Assembly (NCBI RefSeq): GCF_015234515.1
Contig: NZ_JADGMY010000001.1
Span: 1 to 64,000 of the forward strand
Reading direction: 5' to 3'
DNA: 64,000 bases
Source: Cellulomonas sp.
Lineage (GTDB): Bacteria > Actinomycetota > Actinomycetes > Actinomycetales > Cellulomonadaceae
Below the pieces are notes generated by a model, which saw only the letters and a program-made list of their open reading frames with translations, made no database searches and was not told the origin of the DNA. This document shows, piece after piece, positions 30,695-38,817 of the stretch; positions within the stretch are counted from its first letter, which is position 1; every line of letters starts with the position of its first letter. The translations under genes and the position numbers were made by a program.

Positions 30695-33648
30695 GCACAC
30701 CCTTCGTCGCCCGCGCGGAGCAGGTCGCCGGCCTGACCGAGGCGCTGGCCCGGGCGCGCGCCGGCGCGCCCTCGCTCGTCCTGCTGGGGGCGGACGCCGG
30801 CGTCGGCAAGACGCGGCTGCTGCGGCACGTCGGCCGGCTCGCGGCGGCCGACGGCGCCCGGGTCGTGACGGGGCACTGCGTCGACCTGGGCGAGATCGGC
30901 CTGCCGTACCTCCCCTTCGCCGAGGCGCTCGGCGTGCTGCGGGGGCTCGACCCCGACGCGGTGACCGGCGCCGTCGCGGCGCGGCCCGCGCTGGCGCGGC
31001 TCGTGGGCCAGGCGACGGACGCCGCGGCGCCGGAGGGCTCCCCCGGGTCCGACGCCGACGGGCGGCGGGAGCTGTTCGAGGGCGTCGTCGAGGCGTTCAC
31101 GGCCTGCGCCACCGCGGAGCACCCGCTGCTCCTGGTCCTCGAGGACCTGCACTGGGCCGACGCGTCCAGCCGTGACCTCCTGCGGTTCGTCGTGTCACGG
31201 CTGGGGTCGCAGCCCCTGCTCGTCGTCGCGACGTACCGCACCGACGACCTGCACCGTCGGCACCCGTGGCGGCCCGTGGCGGCCGAGCTGGCGCGGCACC
31301 CCCGCAGCTCCCACCTGTCGCTCGGCCCCTTCACCGCCCGCGAGCTGCGGGAGTTCGCCGACGCCGTCGCGGGCCACCCGCTGACCGAGGACGTCGTGCG
31401 CCGCCTGCACGAGCGGGCCGAGGGCAACGCGTACTTCACCGAGGAGCTCATCGAGGCCGGGGCCGAGTCCGCCGTGCTGCCGTGGTCGCTGGCGGACGTC
31501 CTGCGCACCCGCGTCGAGCGGCTCGACCCGACGACGGTGCGGCTGGTGCAGCTCGCCTCCGCAGCGGGCCGCCGCGTCCCCGAGCCGCTGCTGCGTGCGG
31601 CGGCGGACGCGGACCCGCAGGTGCCGCCGGGCACGGTCGACGCGGCGCTGCGCGAGGCGGTCACCCAGCACGTCCTCGTCGTCGAGGACGGGCGCATCGC
31701 GTTCCGTCACGCGCTGCTGGCCGAGGCCGTCTACGCGGACCTGCTGCCGGGCGAGGCCGCCGCCGCGCACCGCGCGTTCCTCGTCGCGCTGGATCCCGCG
31801 ACGGGCCGGGGCACCGCCGCCCAGCGCGCCACCCACGCGCTGCGCGTCCCCGACCTGCCGGTGGCGCTGACGGCGTCGTGGGAGGCGGCGGTGCAGGCGC
31901 GGCGCGTCCTGGCCCCGGCCGAGGAGCTGCGCCACCTCGAGGTCGTGCTGCGCCTGCGGGACGCCGTGCCGGACGTCGCCGCGACGCTGCCGGAGCCGCA
32001 CGTCGTGGTGCTCGAGCTCGCCGCGAGCGCCGCGAGCCGCTCCGGGGAGAGCGAGCGCGCGGTGCAGCTGGCCCGCTCGGCGCTGTCCGCGGCGGGTGAC
32101 GACGTGGTCGCGCGCGCCCGTGCCCGCAACGCCCTGGCACGTCACCTGCTGGGCATGGAGCAGGTCGACGCCGCGCTCACCGAGGCCGCCGACGCGCTCG
32201 CCGAGCTGCCCGCGCAGTCGTCGCCGGAACGCGCGTGGGCACTGGCGACGTACGCGCGCGCGGCGCTCAACCTGGGCCGTGAGGACGAGGCCGCGGAGGT
32301 CGCGGCACGGGCCGCGCAGGTGGCGCGCGAGGTCGGTGACGCCGGCGCGGAGTCCGACGCGCTGACGACGACCGCGGTGACCGAGACGATCGACCACGAC
32401 CGCTCGACACGTCTGCTCACCGAGGCGCTCGCGCGCGCGTCGCAGACCGACGACCCGGCCACCGAGCTACGGATCCGCTTCAACCTGACGTCCACGCTCT
32501 ACTACGCGGGCGATCTGACCCGCGCCGCCGCGGAGGCCGCGACCGGGCGGCGCCGCGCGGTCGAGCTCGGCATGACGTGGGCGCCGCACGGCGTCGACCT
32601 GCGGATGCTGGACACGCTCGTGCAGTTCGTCCGCGGCGACCTCGCACCGCCGGCGGGGACCGACACCGACGGCGCTCCGGGCTACGCACGCGCCCTCGTC
32701 GTCGCGGGCGAGCTCTACGCGGCGACAGCGCGTGGGGACGACGACGTGGTCGAGCGTGCGGCCGCGCTCGAGCCGTGGTGGCCGCGCGACGTGCTCGTCG
32801 CCCTGCACGCGGGCGGCAACGCGGTGGACGCGCTCACCTGGCAGGGACGCACGGCGGCCGCTCTCGTGCAGGTGGACCGCGTCGACGCCCACCTGCGCTC
32901 GCTGTGGTCGCCCGAGTACCTGGGGGGCATCTGGCTGACGGCGCTCGCGCTGGCCGCCGTCGCCGACGAGGCGACCGCGCGCCGGGCGGCGGGCGAGGAC
33001 GTGACCGACCTGCTGGCCGACGCCGACGCGCGGCTCGCACGCGTCGAGCGGACGGCGGAGCTCGGCCGGCCCCGCGGCGGGCAGCTCGGGCCCGAGGGTC
33101 GCGCGTGGGTCGCGCGCGCCCGGGCCGAGCACGCCCGCGCGAGCGGCAGGGCCGACCCGGCCCTGTGGCGCGCCGCCCTGTCCGAGCTCGCGTACGGCCA
33201 CCGGTACGAGACGGCGCGCACCCGGTGGCGCCTCGCCGAGGCGCTGCTCGCGAGCGGGGACCGGGTCGCGGCGGGCACGGAGGCGGGGACCGCGCTCGCC
33301 GAGGCCCGTGCGATGGGCGCCCGCCCTCTGGCCGACGCGGTCGCGGACCTCGTGCGACGGGCCCGGCTCGGCGCGGTCGCCGCGCCGTCGTCGGGGGCCG
33401 ACGTGCTGACGGCGCGCGAGGCCGAGGTGCTCGCGCTCGTCGCGCAGGGCCTGTCGAACCGGCAGGTCGGCGAACGCCTGTACATCTCCGGCAAGACCGT
33501 GTCCGTCCACGTGTCGAACGTGCTCGCGAAGCTCGGGGCGTCGGGCCGGACCGAGGCCGTGACCATCGCGCACGAGCGGGGTCTGCTCGGCCGCAGCCGC
33601 GACCAGGACGGCGGGGAGCGCGTGTCGGCGCCCGGCCCTACGGTGTGA
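30691..33648 (+). CDS. LuxR family transcriptional regulator with AAA-16 (LAL-type) ATPase
   Basis: 985 residues. The N-terminal AAA_16 module has Walker A GADAGVGKTRLL (about 33-45) and Walker B LLLVLEDLHWADASSRDL. A long central region of TPR-like helical repeats (Ala-rich, about 400-880) follows. The C-terminal LuxR HTH spans about 906-967: LTAREAEVLALVAQGLSNRQ and VHVSNVLAKLGASGRTEAV. LAL regulators are large ATP-dependent activators that sense small ligands, with carbohydrate metabolism or antibiotic clusters as known targets. The ATG overlaps the stop of the preceding small gene (ATGA). A TACGGT hexamer near its end probably drives the following gene. Confidence 0.9.
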   Translation: MSTPFVARAEQVAGLTEALARARAGAPSLVLLGADAGVGKTRLLRHVGRLAAADGARVVTGHCVDLGEIGLPYLPFAEALGVLRGLDPDAVTGAVAARPALARLVGQATDAAAPEGSPGSDADGRRELFEGVVEAFTACATAEHPLLLVLEDLHWADASSRDLLRFVVSRLGSQPLLVVATYRTDDLHRRHPWRPVAAELARHPRSSHLSLGPFTARELREFADAVAGHPLTEDVVRRLHERAEGNAYFTEELIEAGAESAVLPWSLADVLRTRVERLDPTTVRLVQLASAAGRRVPEPLLRAAADADPQVPPGTVDAALREAVTQHVLVVEDGRIAFRHALLAEAVYADLLPGEAAAAHRAFLVALDPATGRGTAAQRATHALRVPDLPVALTASWEAAVQARRVLAPAEELRHLEVVLRLRDAVPDVAATLPEPHVVVLELAASAASRSGESERAVQLARSALSAAGDDVVARARARNALARHLLGMEQVDAALTEAADALAELPAQSSPERAWALATYARAALNLGREDEAAEVAARAAQVAREVGDAGAESDALTTTAVTETIDHDRSTRLLTEALARASQTDDPATELRIRFNLTSTLYYAGDLTRAAAEAATGRRRAVELGMTWAPHGVDLRMLDTLVQFVRGDLAPPAGTDTDGAPGYARALVVAGELYAATARGDDDVVERAAALEPWWPRDVLVALHAGGNAVDALTWQGRTAAALVQVDRVDAHLRSLWSPEYLGGIWLTALALAAVADEATARRAAGEDVTDLLADADARLARVERTAELGRPRGGQLGPEGRAWVARARAEHARASGRADPALWRAALSELAYGHRYETARTRWRLAEALLASGDRVAAGTEAGTALAEARAMGARPLADAVADLVRRARLGAVAAPSSGADVLTAREAEVLALVAQGLSNRQVGERLYISGKTVSVHVSNVLAKLGASGRTEAVTIAHERGLLGRSRDQDGGERVSAPGPTV
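33639..33644 (+). promoter_or_regulatory. Putative -10 element TACGGT (leaderless) inside the LuxR gene end
   Basis: TACGGT is followed by 7 bases and the ATG of the LigD-polymerase-domain gene at 33652. The element lies within the last codons of the LuxR/AAA gene, so the two genes can be expressed separately. Confidence 0.5.
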
Positions 33649-33651
33649 GCC

Positions 33652-34716
33652 ATGGCACAGACCCCCGCGGTGGAGCTGGACGTGCGCGGCCGGACGGTTC
33701 GCGTCAGCAGCCCGGATCGCGTCGTGTTCCCGGAGCGCGGCCTGACCAAGCTCGAGGTGGTGCAGTACTTCCTCGACGTCGGCGACGGCATCCTCGGTGC
33801 ACTGCTGCACCGGCCGACGACGCTCGAGCGCTGGCCCAAGGGCGTGTTCGAGGGCGCGCGGATGGCGACGCGGCAGGACTCGTCGGGGGACGCGTTCTAC
33901 CAGAAGCGCGTGCCGCAGGGCGCCCCGGGGTACGTGGAGACGTCGCGCATCGGGTTCCCCTCGGGGCGGACGGCCGACGAGGTGGCCCCGACCGAGCTCG
34001 CGGTGGTCGCGTGGGCCGCGAACCTCGGCACCCTGACGTTCCACCCGTGGCCCGTGGTCCGGGACGACGTCGACAACCCCGACCAGGTGCGCATCGACCT
34101 CGACCCGCAGCCCGGCACCGACTTCGCGGACGCCGCGCGCGTCGCCCCGCACGTGCGCGAGCTGCTCGCCGAGCACGGCCTCGAGGGCTTCCCCAAGACG
34201 TCGGGCGGGCGGGGCCTGCACGTCTTCGTCCCGATCGAGCCGGAGTGGTCGTTCACCGACGCGCGCCGGGCTGCCATCGCGTTCGGCCGCGAGCTGGAGC
34301 GGCGGCTGCCCGACGACGTCACGATGAAGTGGTGGAAGGAGGAGCGCGGGTCCAAGATCTTCGTCGACTACAACCAGATGGCCCGCGACCGCACGATCGC
34401 GTCGGCGTACTCCATCCGCTCCAACCCGCGCGCGACCGTGTCGGCACCCCTGACGTGGGACGAGGTGCCCGACGTGCACCCCGACGACTTCGACGTCCTG
34501 ACGATGCCCGAGCGGTTCGCCGCGGTCGGCGACCTGTTCGCGCCCCTCGTCGCCCACGCCGCGCCCCGCTACCGGATCGACTCGCTGCTGGAGCTCGCCG
34601 AGCGTCAGGAGTGCGAGGAGGGCCACGGCGACCTGCCGTACCCGCCGGAGTACCCGAAGATGCCCGGTGAGCCCAAGCGGGTGCAGCCGAGCAAGGACCG
34701 CGACCGACCCCGCTGA
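33652..34716 (+). CDS. LigD polymerase-domain (archaeo-eukaryotic primase-like) protein
   Basis: 354 residues. It matches the LigD_pol domain: SSPDRVVFPERGLTKLEVVQYF at the start, AFYQKRVP, the metal-binding IDLDPQPGTDF, and the conserved SGGRGLHVFVPI and FVDYNQMARDRTIASAYSIR. The domain adds ribo- or deoxynucleotides and fills gaps during non-homologous end joining. In this window it lacks the ligase and nuclease domains, and no ku gene is adjacent. The C-terminal 40 residues are basic and flexible. Actinobacteria often have several stand-alone copies; which role this copy has cannot be told from sequence. Confidence 0.92.
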   Translation: MAQTPAVELDVRGRTVRVSSPDRVVFPERGLTKLEVVQYFLDVGDGILGALLHRPTTLERWPKGVFEGARMATRQDSSGDAFYQKRVPQGAPGYVETSRIGFPSGRTADEVAPTELAVVAWAANLGTLTFHPWPVVRDDVDNPDQVRIDLDPQPGTDFADAARVAPHVRELLAEHGLEGFPKTSGGRGLHVFVPIEPEWSFTDARRAAIAFGRELERRLPDDVTMKWWKEERGSKIFVDYNQMARDRTIASAYSIRSNPRATVSAPLTWDEVPDVHPDDFDVLTMPERFAAVGDLFAPLVAHAAPRYRIDSLLELAERQECEEGHGDLPYPPEYPKMPGEPKRVQPSKDRDRPR

Positions 34717-34753
34717 CGTCCCGTCGCCGTCCACGGGACCCCGCGGGGCTGCG

Positions 34754-35827
34754 TCAGCCGCGGTACTCGTAGTGCCAGTACTCGGGGTTCGAGCCGCCCT
34801 GGCGCGCCCACGCCGGTGACACCCACCCGTACGCCGGGCCGTTGGCCACGAGCCACGCGCGTGCCGCCGAGTCCCAGCCGTAGTCGCACGGCAGCTCCGG
34901 CACGTCGAGTGCGAGGCCCGTCCCGTGCGACGACGTGCCGGGGACCGCCGCGACGGATCCGAGGGCCGCGCGCATCGCGACCTGCGTGTCGTAGTCGCGG
35001 TAGGTCAGGTCGAGCGCCAGGTCGTGACCCAGCGCCGCCCGGAACGCCGCGTTCAGCCGCTCGAGCGCCGCGGCGGCGTCCGACCGCAGGTAGAAGGGCG
35101 TGCCGCGCGAGTCGCGCGCCCACGACACGGCGCTCAGCGCAGATCCGGGCAGCCGCCCGTTGGACCCGTCCCCGCCGTCGGTCGGCGCCGAGGTGTAGAA
35201 GGCGGGGCCGCCGTAGGTCGTCGCGCAGCGGTCGGTCGCCGCGGACGCACCGCCGGACGTCGACGCGCCGGCCCGCGCGGCCGGCGTCGTCGCCGCCTGC
35301 GCGGCCTCCCGCGCCGCTTCCTGTGCGGCGGCCGCACGCGCCTCCTCGTCCGCCACCGCCGCGTGCACCGCCTGCTCGGCACCGGTCACCGCCGCCGTGA
35401 GCCGCCGGATCACCGCCGGTGACGCCGTGGGTCCCTCGCTCTGCGCGACGTCGAGCTGCGCGGCAAGGGCCGTGCGGGGCGCGTCGTCCCCGAGCGTGCC
35501 CGCCGACGCCTCGAGCGTCCCCCGCGCCCGCGCGACGGCCGACCCGAGGGCCGCGCGCGCATCCGCCTGCAGCGCCGCCGCACCGGCGGCGTCCCACGCC
35601 GCGCTGCTCGCGGCCCGGGCACCGAGGTCGTCGCGCGCCGCAGCGAGCGCGTCGTCGACCCGCAGCTCCGCCACCTCCCGCTGGGCCAGCGCCCCGCGGC
35701 GCTCCGCAGCCACCCACGCCTGGGCACCGCCACCCACGGCGAGCGCGAGCGCGAGCGCGGCCACGGCGGCGACGACGACGCGACGGATGACGACCTCCCA
35801 GGACGGACGGATCACGCTAACCCGCAC
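34754..35827 (-). CDS. Secreted D-Ala-D-Ala carboxypeptidase, M15B family (second copy)
   Basis: 357 residues; the GTG has GAGG 7 bases upstream. The N-terminus IRRVVVAAVAALALALAVGG is a signal peptide or anchor. An Ala/Glu-rich coiled region follows to about residue 190. The C-terminal domain has LTYRDYDTQVAMRAAL, the zinc motif SSHGTGLALDVPEL and EYWHYEYRG, matching VanY-type D-Ala-D-Ala peptidases that trim wall stem peptides. Compared with the 16507-17715 enzyme, the active-site surroundings (CDYGWDSAARAWLVANG) differ and the linker is shorter, so the two are paralogs rather than recent duplicates. A different TAGCGT lies inside its first codons, so start assignment carries some doubt. 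Confidence 0.9.
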   Translation of the reverse strand: MRVSVIRPSWEVVIRRVVVAAVAALALALAVGGGAQAWVAAERRGALAQREVAELRVDDALAAARDDLGARAASSAAWDAAGAAALQADARAALGSAVARARGTLEASAGTLGDDAPRTALAAQLDVAQSEGPTASPAVIRRLTAAVTGAEQAVHAAVADEEARAAAAQEAAREAAQAATTPAARAGASTSGGASAATDRCATTYGGPAFYTSAPTDGGDGSNGRLPGSALSAVSWARDSRGTPFYLRSDAAAALERLNAAFRAALGHDLALDLTYRDYDTQVAMRAALGSVAAVPGTSSHGTGLALDVPELPCDYGWDSAARAWLVANGPAYGWVSPAWARQGGSNPEYWHYEYRG

Positions 35828-35887
35828 TCGCGGACCTCACACCTGCGGGGGCTCAAGACGCGGCCTGTGGCCGCCGATGATCCAGGC

Positions 35888-37216
35888 ATGGACAGTCTCT
35901 CGCCCGCGCTCGCGGCGAGGTCCGCCGCACCGGCAGCGGCCCCCGCGTTCGCGCGTCCGTTGACACCCGGTGAGTCCGCGCACCTCGACCGGCTGCGGGA
36001 GTGGCTGCGCGGCGACGGTACCGACGCGAGCGTCGCCACCGCCCTCGACGCCCGGTGGGAGCGTCTGCTCGAGACGCACCCCCCGGAGGTCCCCGCACCC
36101 GCCGGCGTGGCCGCCGCGATCGGCATCGCCGTCGGCGACCTGCTCGTCGCCTCGGTCACCGACGCGGTCTGGCAGATGTGCCCCGGCCCCGACGGCGCGA
36201 CCCCCGGCGTGCTGCTGGTCGACCGCCCGCACATGCCGGTCCTGCCGGTGCTCGACGCGCACGCGCGCTGGCGCGTGCGTTCCTCGGGATGGGTGGTCGA
36301 CTACGTGCAGCGGGCTGCCGCGCACCTGCTGCAGGGTCGTCCCGGCGTCCCGACGCCGCACCCCTCCCCCGACGCGGTCGCGGCGCGGGCGTCCGAGCCC
36401 GAGCCCACCCCCGAGACCGAGCCCGCGCCGTGGACCCCGACCTTCGTCGAGGACCCCACCCCCGAGCCCGACGCCGAACCCGAGGCCGAGCCCGCAGCCT
36501 GGACGCCCACCTTCGTCGAGGACCCCACCCCCGAACCCGACGCCGAACCCGCAGCCTGGACGCCCGCCTTCGTCGAGGACCCCACCCCCGAACCCGACGC
36601 CGAGCCCGCAGCCTGGACCCCCACCTTCGTCGAGGACCCCACCCCCGAGACCGAGCCCGAACCCGCAGCCTGGACCCCGACCTTCGTCGAGGACACCGTG
36701 GGTGCCGTTGCCGCCCCGGAGCCGTACGCCGCACCCACGCCGTGGGAGCCGGCACCGGAGACGACGGCGTTCCCCACGCCGGGACGCGGCATGCCCGTGA
36801 CGGCGCACGAGCCCCTGACACCCGAGGACCTGCCGCACCGCCCCTCGGAGCGGGTGCAGGACCTCGCGCTGCGCGCGCTCGAGCTCGCGCTCGACCGTGC
36901 TGTGAAGGACGCAGCCGGCTGCGCACCGTTCGTGCTGGTGCGTGAGCAGTACGACGTCGAGGTGCTCGACTTCCCGAACACCGACGCCGGTGTCGCGCAG
37001 GCGCGTGACGCCGCGCGCGCGGGTGGGTACACCGCAGCGGCAGTCGCGTGGACCAGCCCGGCGGACGCCTCGCGCCCGTACCCGCGGGTCGTGGTCGACG
37101 CGTCCTCCGCCGGGCGTCCCGGCATCCGGGTCGCGCACTCGTTCCTGCACGACGAGCGTGGCGGTCACGAGGTCGGTGGGCCGCAGGTCGTCGGTCAGGC
37201 CGCGCCCATCCTGTAG
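35888..37216 (+). CDS. DUF3806-like protein with PTFVEDPTPEPD repeat linker
   Basis: 442 residues from the ATG at 35888. Residues about 20-155 form a domain (GVAAAIGIAVGDLLVASVTDAVWQM, VLPVLDAHARWRVRSSGWVVD) related to the DUF3806 domain of the 22735-23568 protein. A repeat linker covers about 180-270: five near-identical copies of a W-T-P-T-F-V-E-D-P-T-P-E-x unit separated by acidic Glu-Pro spacers. The C-terminal 130 residues (SERVQDLALRALELALDRAV, FVLVREQYDVEVLDFPNTDA, GGYTAAAVAWTSP) form a second globular domain of unknown family. Cytoplasmic, with no signal peptide. It may be an adaptor joining two domains; function unknown. Confidence 0.62.
   Translation: MDSLSPALAARSAAPAAAPAFARPLTPGESAHLDRLREWLRGDGTDASVATALDARWERLLETHPPEVPAPAGVAAAIGIAVGDLLVASVTDAVWQMCPGPDGATPGVLLVDRPHMPVLPVLDAHARWRVRSSGWVVDYVQRAAAHLLQGRPGVPTPHPSPDAVAARASEPEPTPETEPAPWTPTFVEDPTPEPDAEPEAEPAAWTPTFVEDPTPEPDAEPAAWTPAFVEDPTPEPDAEPAAWTPTFVEDPTPETEPEPAAWTPTFVEDTVGAVAAPEPYAAPTPWEPAPETTAFPTPGRGMPVTAHEPLTPEDLPHRPSERVQDLALRALELALDRAVKDAAGCAPFVLVREQYDVEVLDFPNTDAGVAQARDAARAGGYTAAAVAWTSPADASRPYPRVVVDASSAGRPGIRVAHSFLHDERGGHEVGGPQVVGQAAPIL
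36430..36700 (+). repeat. Tandem coding repeat (WTPTFVEDPTPEPD-type)
   Basis: The DNA repeats a unit of about 50 bases with the core CCTTCGTCGAGGACCCCACC five times (the last diverging after GAGGAC). Near-identity at the nucleotide level, including third positions, points to recent slippage or unequal crossing-over and predicts length variation between strains. Confidence 0.75.
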
Positions 37217-37291
37217 GCGGTGTCGGCAGCGGGTCCTAGGCTCGGTCGCGACCGCGTGCTCGGTGCACGCCGCTCGACGAAGGAGCGACCC

Positions 37292-37387
37292 GTGAGCGTC
37301 CACGTCGCCATCGACACGCACCACGTCGTCGCGGGCCGGTCGCTGCCCCCACGACGCCGGGGCGTACGCCGGGTCGGGTCGCCGTGA
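37292..37387 (+). CDS. Small 31-residue ORF overlapping the TfoX-like gene
   Basis: The GTG at 37292 has AAGGAGCG 6 bases upstream, a good ribosome-binding site. The ORF reads MSVHVAIDTHHVVAG followed by an Arg-rich tail (RRRGVRR) and stops at TGA 37385-37387, which overlaps the next GTG start (GTGA). The arrangement implies translational coupling. The first residues (SVHVAIDTHH) vaguely resemble the start of transglutaminase-like proteins, so this could be the remnant of a larger gene. It could equally be a leader ORF. Low certainty. Confidence 0.4.
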   Translation: MSVHVAIDTHHVVAGRSLPPRRRGVRRVGSP

Positions 37388-37701
37388 CGGCAGAGGCGCG
37401 TCTGCACGCGGTCACCGAGGCGTTCGCCCAGGTGCCGGGCGTGGTCCTGCCCGCGGCGGGGCGGCGGCACTTCGGCACAGCGACGCTGCGGGTGAACGGC
37501 CGCATCGCAGCGTTCACCCCGGAGGACCACCTGGTCGTCAAGCTGCCTGCGGCGCGTGTCGCGGCACTGGTGGCGTCGGGCGAGGGGCTGGCATTCCCGT
37601 CAGGCCGGCCGCCGATGCGCGAGTGGGTCGCGATCGTGTCGGACGAGCCGCAGGTCTGGCACGACCTGATCGCCGAGGCGCTCGCGTACGTCGGCGGCTG
37701 A
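37384..37701 (+). CDS. TfoX/Sxy N-terminal-like domain protein
   Basis: 105 residues. RRHFGTATLRVNGRIAAFTPEDHLVVKLPAARVAALVASGEGLAFPSGRPPMREWVAI matches the small TfoX_N/MmcQ-like family: a beta-rich N-terminus with G-R-I-A-A-F, V-V-K-L-P and a closing M-R-E-W-V. In proteobacteria TfoX influences competence; the short actinobacterial proteins have no proven role. The GTG start overlaps the stop of the 31-residue ORF. It is convergent with the LiaF-like gene. Confidence 0.7.
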   Translation: MTAEARLHAVTEAFAQVPGVVLPAAGRRHFGTATLRVNGRIAAFTPEDHLVVKLPAARVAALVASGEGLAFPSGRPPMREWVAIVSDEPQVWHDLIAEALAYVGG

Positions 37702-37731
37702 CCGGGGGCCACGCGGCCCGCTCGGTGCCCG

Positions 37732-38442
37732 TCAGCCGACGGGAGCGTCCTCGATGCCCGCCCCGACCTTCCGCTTGCCGTTGCGCACCTCGGCCCCGGC
37801 CATGATCGCGACGATCCTGACGTCGAGCACCGGGCCGCCACCCACGGGCAGCTCGGTCTTGTTCTCCCAGCCGCCGAGGAGCGGCAGGCCCGTGGTCCGG
37901 ACCTCCCACGTGCGCGGCACCTTGATGTCGACACCGCCCCAGAACGTGAAGACGTCGATGCGGGCCGACCCCTCGATGTCGGCCTCGCGCAGGTCCAGCT
38001 CGATCCCGCCCATGATCGCGGTGAGGCTCGCGGAGCGGAACTGCTGCGTGCGCGTGCGCCGCTCCGTGCCCCACCAGAACGCGATCGCCGTGATGTGGTT
38101 CTCCCGCTCGGTGCGCGCGGCGGCGCCGAAGGTGATGCCGAGCCCGATGAGGATGACCGCGATCGGCCACAGGTAGTCCCACACGCTCACGTCGAGCACG
38201 TCGAGCCGGTCGAGCAGCAGCACGACACCGGCGGCCGTGATCACCGCAGGCCCGAACCACGCGCGCGGCACCAGCAGCAGCGACGTCACCCCCACGAGCA
38301 CGACGAGCAGCGGCCACAGGGTGGCGAGGACGGTCCCCAGGTCGATCTCGACGACGCCGGTGCGCTCGAGCAGCAGCACCACTCCCGCGAGGACGACGAG
38401 CACCCCCACCAGCACCTGACCGTACGAGCGACGAGACTCCAT
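37732..38442 (-). CDS. LiaF-like membrane protein
   Basis: 236 residues. Four short hydrophobic segments fill the first 115 residues (VLVGVLVVLAGVVLLLE, LWPLLVVLVGVTSLLLV, AVITAAGVVLLLD, LWPIAVILIGLGITFG). A beta-helical DUF2154/LiaF C-terminal domain follows (SLTAIMGGIELDLREADIEG, IDVFTFWGGVDIKVPRTWEV). In Firmicutes, LiaF holds the LiaSR envelope-stress system in check; actinobacterial copies sit near PspC/LuxR-type systems. The nearest such gene here is pspC at 30003-30236. The ATG follows TAGGTT by 6 bases. Confidence 0.88.
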   Translation of the reverse strand: MESRRSYGQVLVGVLVVLAGVVLLLERTGVVEIDLGTVLATLWPLLVVLVGVTSLLLVPRAWFGPAVITAAGVVLLLDRLDVLDVSVWDYLWPIAVILIGLGITFGAAARTERENHITAIAFWWGTERRTRTQQFRSASLTAIMGGIELDLREADIEGSARIDVFTFWGGVDIKVPRTWEVRTTGLPLLGGWENKTELPVGGGPVLDVRIVAIMAGAEVRNGKRKVGAGIEDAPVG

Positions 38443-38448
38443 GCGGTC

Positions 38449-38454
38449 AACCTA
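38449..38454 (-). promoter_or_regulatory. Putative -10 element TAGGTT (leaderless) of the LiaF-like gene
   Basis: TAGGTT on the minus strand, 6 bases before the ATG at 38442. The same hexamer and spacing precede the Gfo/Idh and argA genes. Confidence 0.45.
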
Positions 38455-38494
38455 GCGGGGTGCTCGACGCGTGGTCAGCAGGCGCACGGGCCGG

Positions 38495-38689
38495 TCACGA
38501 CACCGTGGCCGTGGCGGGGTGGTCGAGGCAGGACGTCACCGTCCGGACGCACTGCGGGCACGGCTCGCAGTCCGCGCTGCCCTCGACCTTGTCGAACCAG
38601 GCGAGGTTCCGCCCTGCCGGGCAGTCGTCGTCCTCGTGGTAGACGTGCGCCGCCGTGCTGCGCGCGGAGTGGTACGGACGAACTCGCAT
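38495..38689 (-). CDS. Small cysteine-containing (zinc-ribbon-like) protein
   Basis: 64 residues; the ATG at 38689 follows AGGAGG. HVYHEDDDCPAGRNLAWFD and SADCEPCPQCVRTVTSC carry five cysteines; the C-x2-C-x2-C cluster plus the upstream His/Cys pair could bind zinc. Short actinobacterial proteins with a Y-H-x-D-x-D-C-x-x-G-x-N motif share this look, though no named family is assigned. It lies between the LiaF-like gene and the acyltransferase, which is divergent. Confidence 0.62.
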   Translation of the reverse strand: MRVRPYHSARSTAAHVYHEDDDCPAGRNLAWFDKVEGSADCEPCPQCVRTVTSCLDHPATATVS

Positions 38690-38802
38690 GTCGGCCTCCT
38701 TGCCGAGACGCCATGCCCCGCCGTTGGGGCCGTCATCGCAGGCTAGGAGTGGCACGGGGCGAGGACCAGGGACCTCGGTCCGTGGTCATGACCCTGCCTC
38801 GC

Positions 38803-38808
38803 ATAGAG
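38803..38808 (+). promoter_or_regulatory. Putative -10 element TAGAGT
   Basis: TAGAGT lies 9 bases before the GTG at 38818. The transcript would have no leader or one of only a few bases. Confidence 0.4.
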
Positions 38809-38817
38809 TCGTCACCC

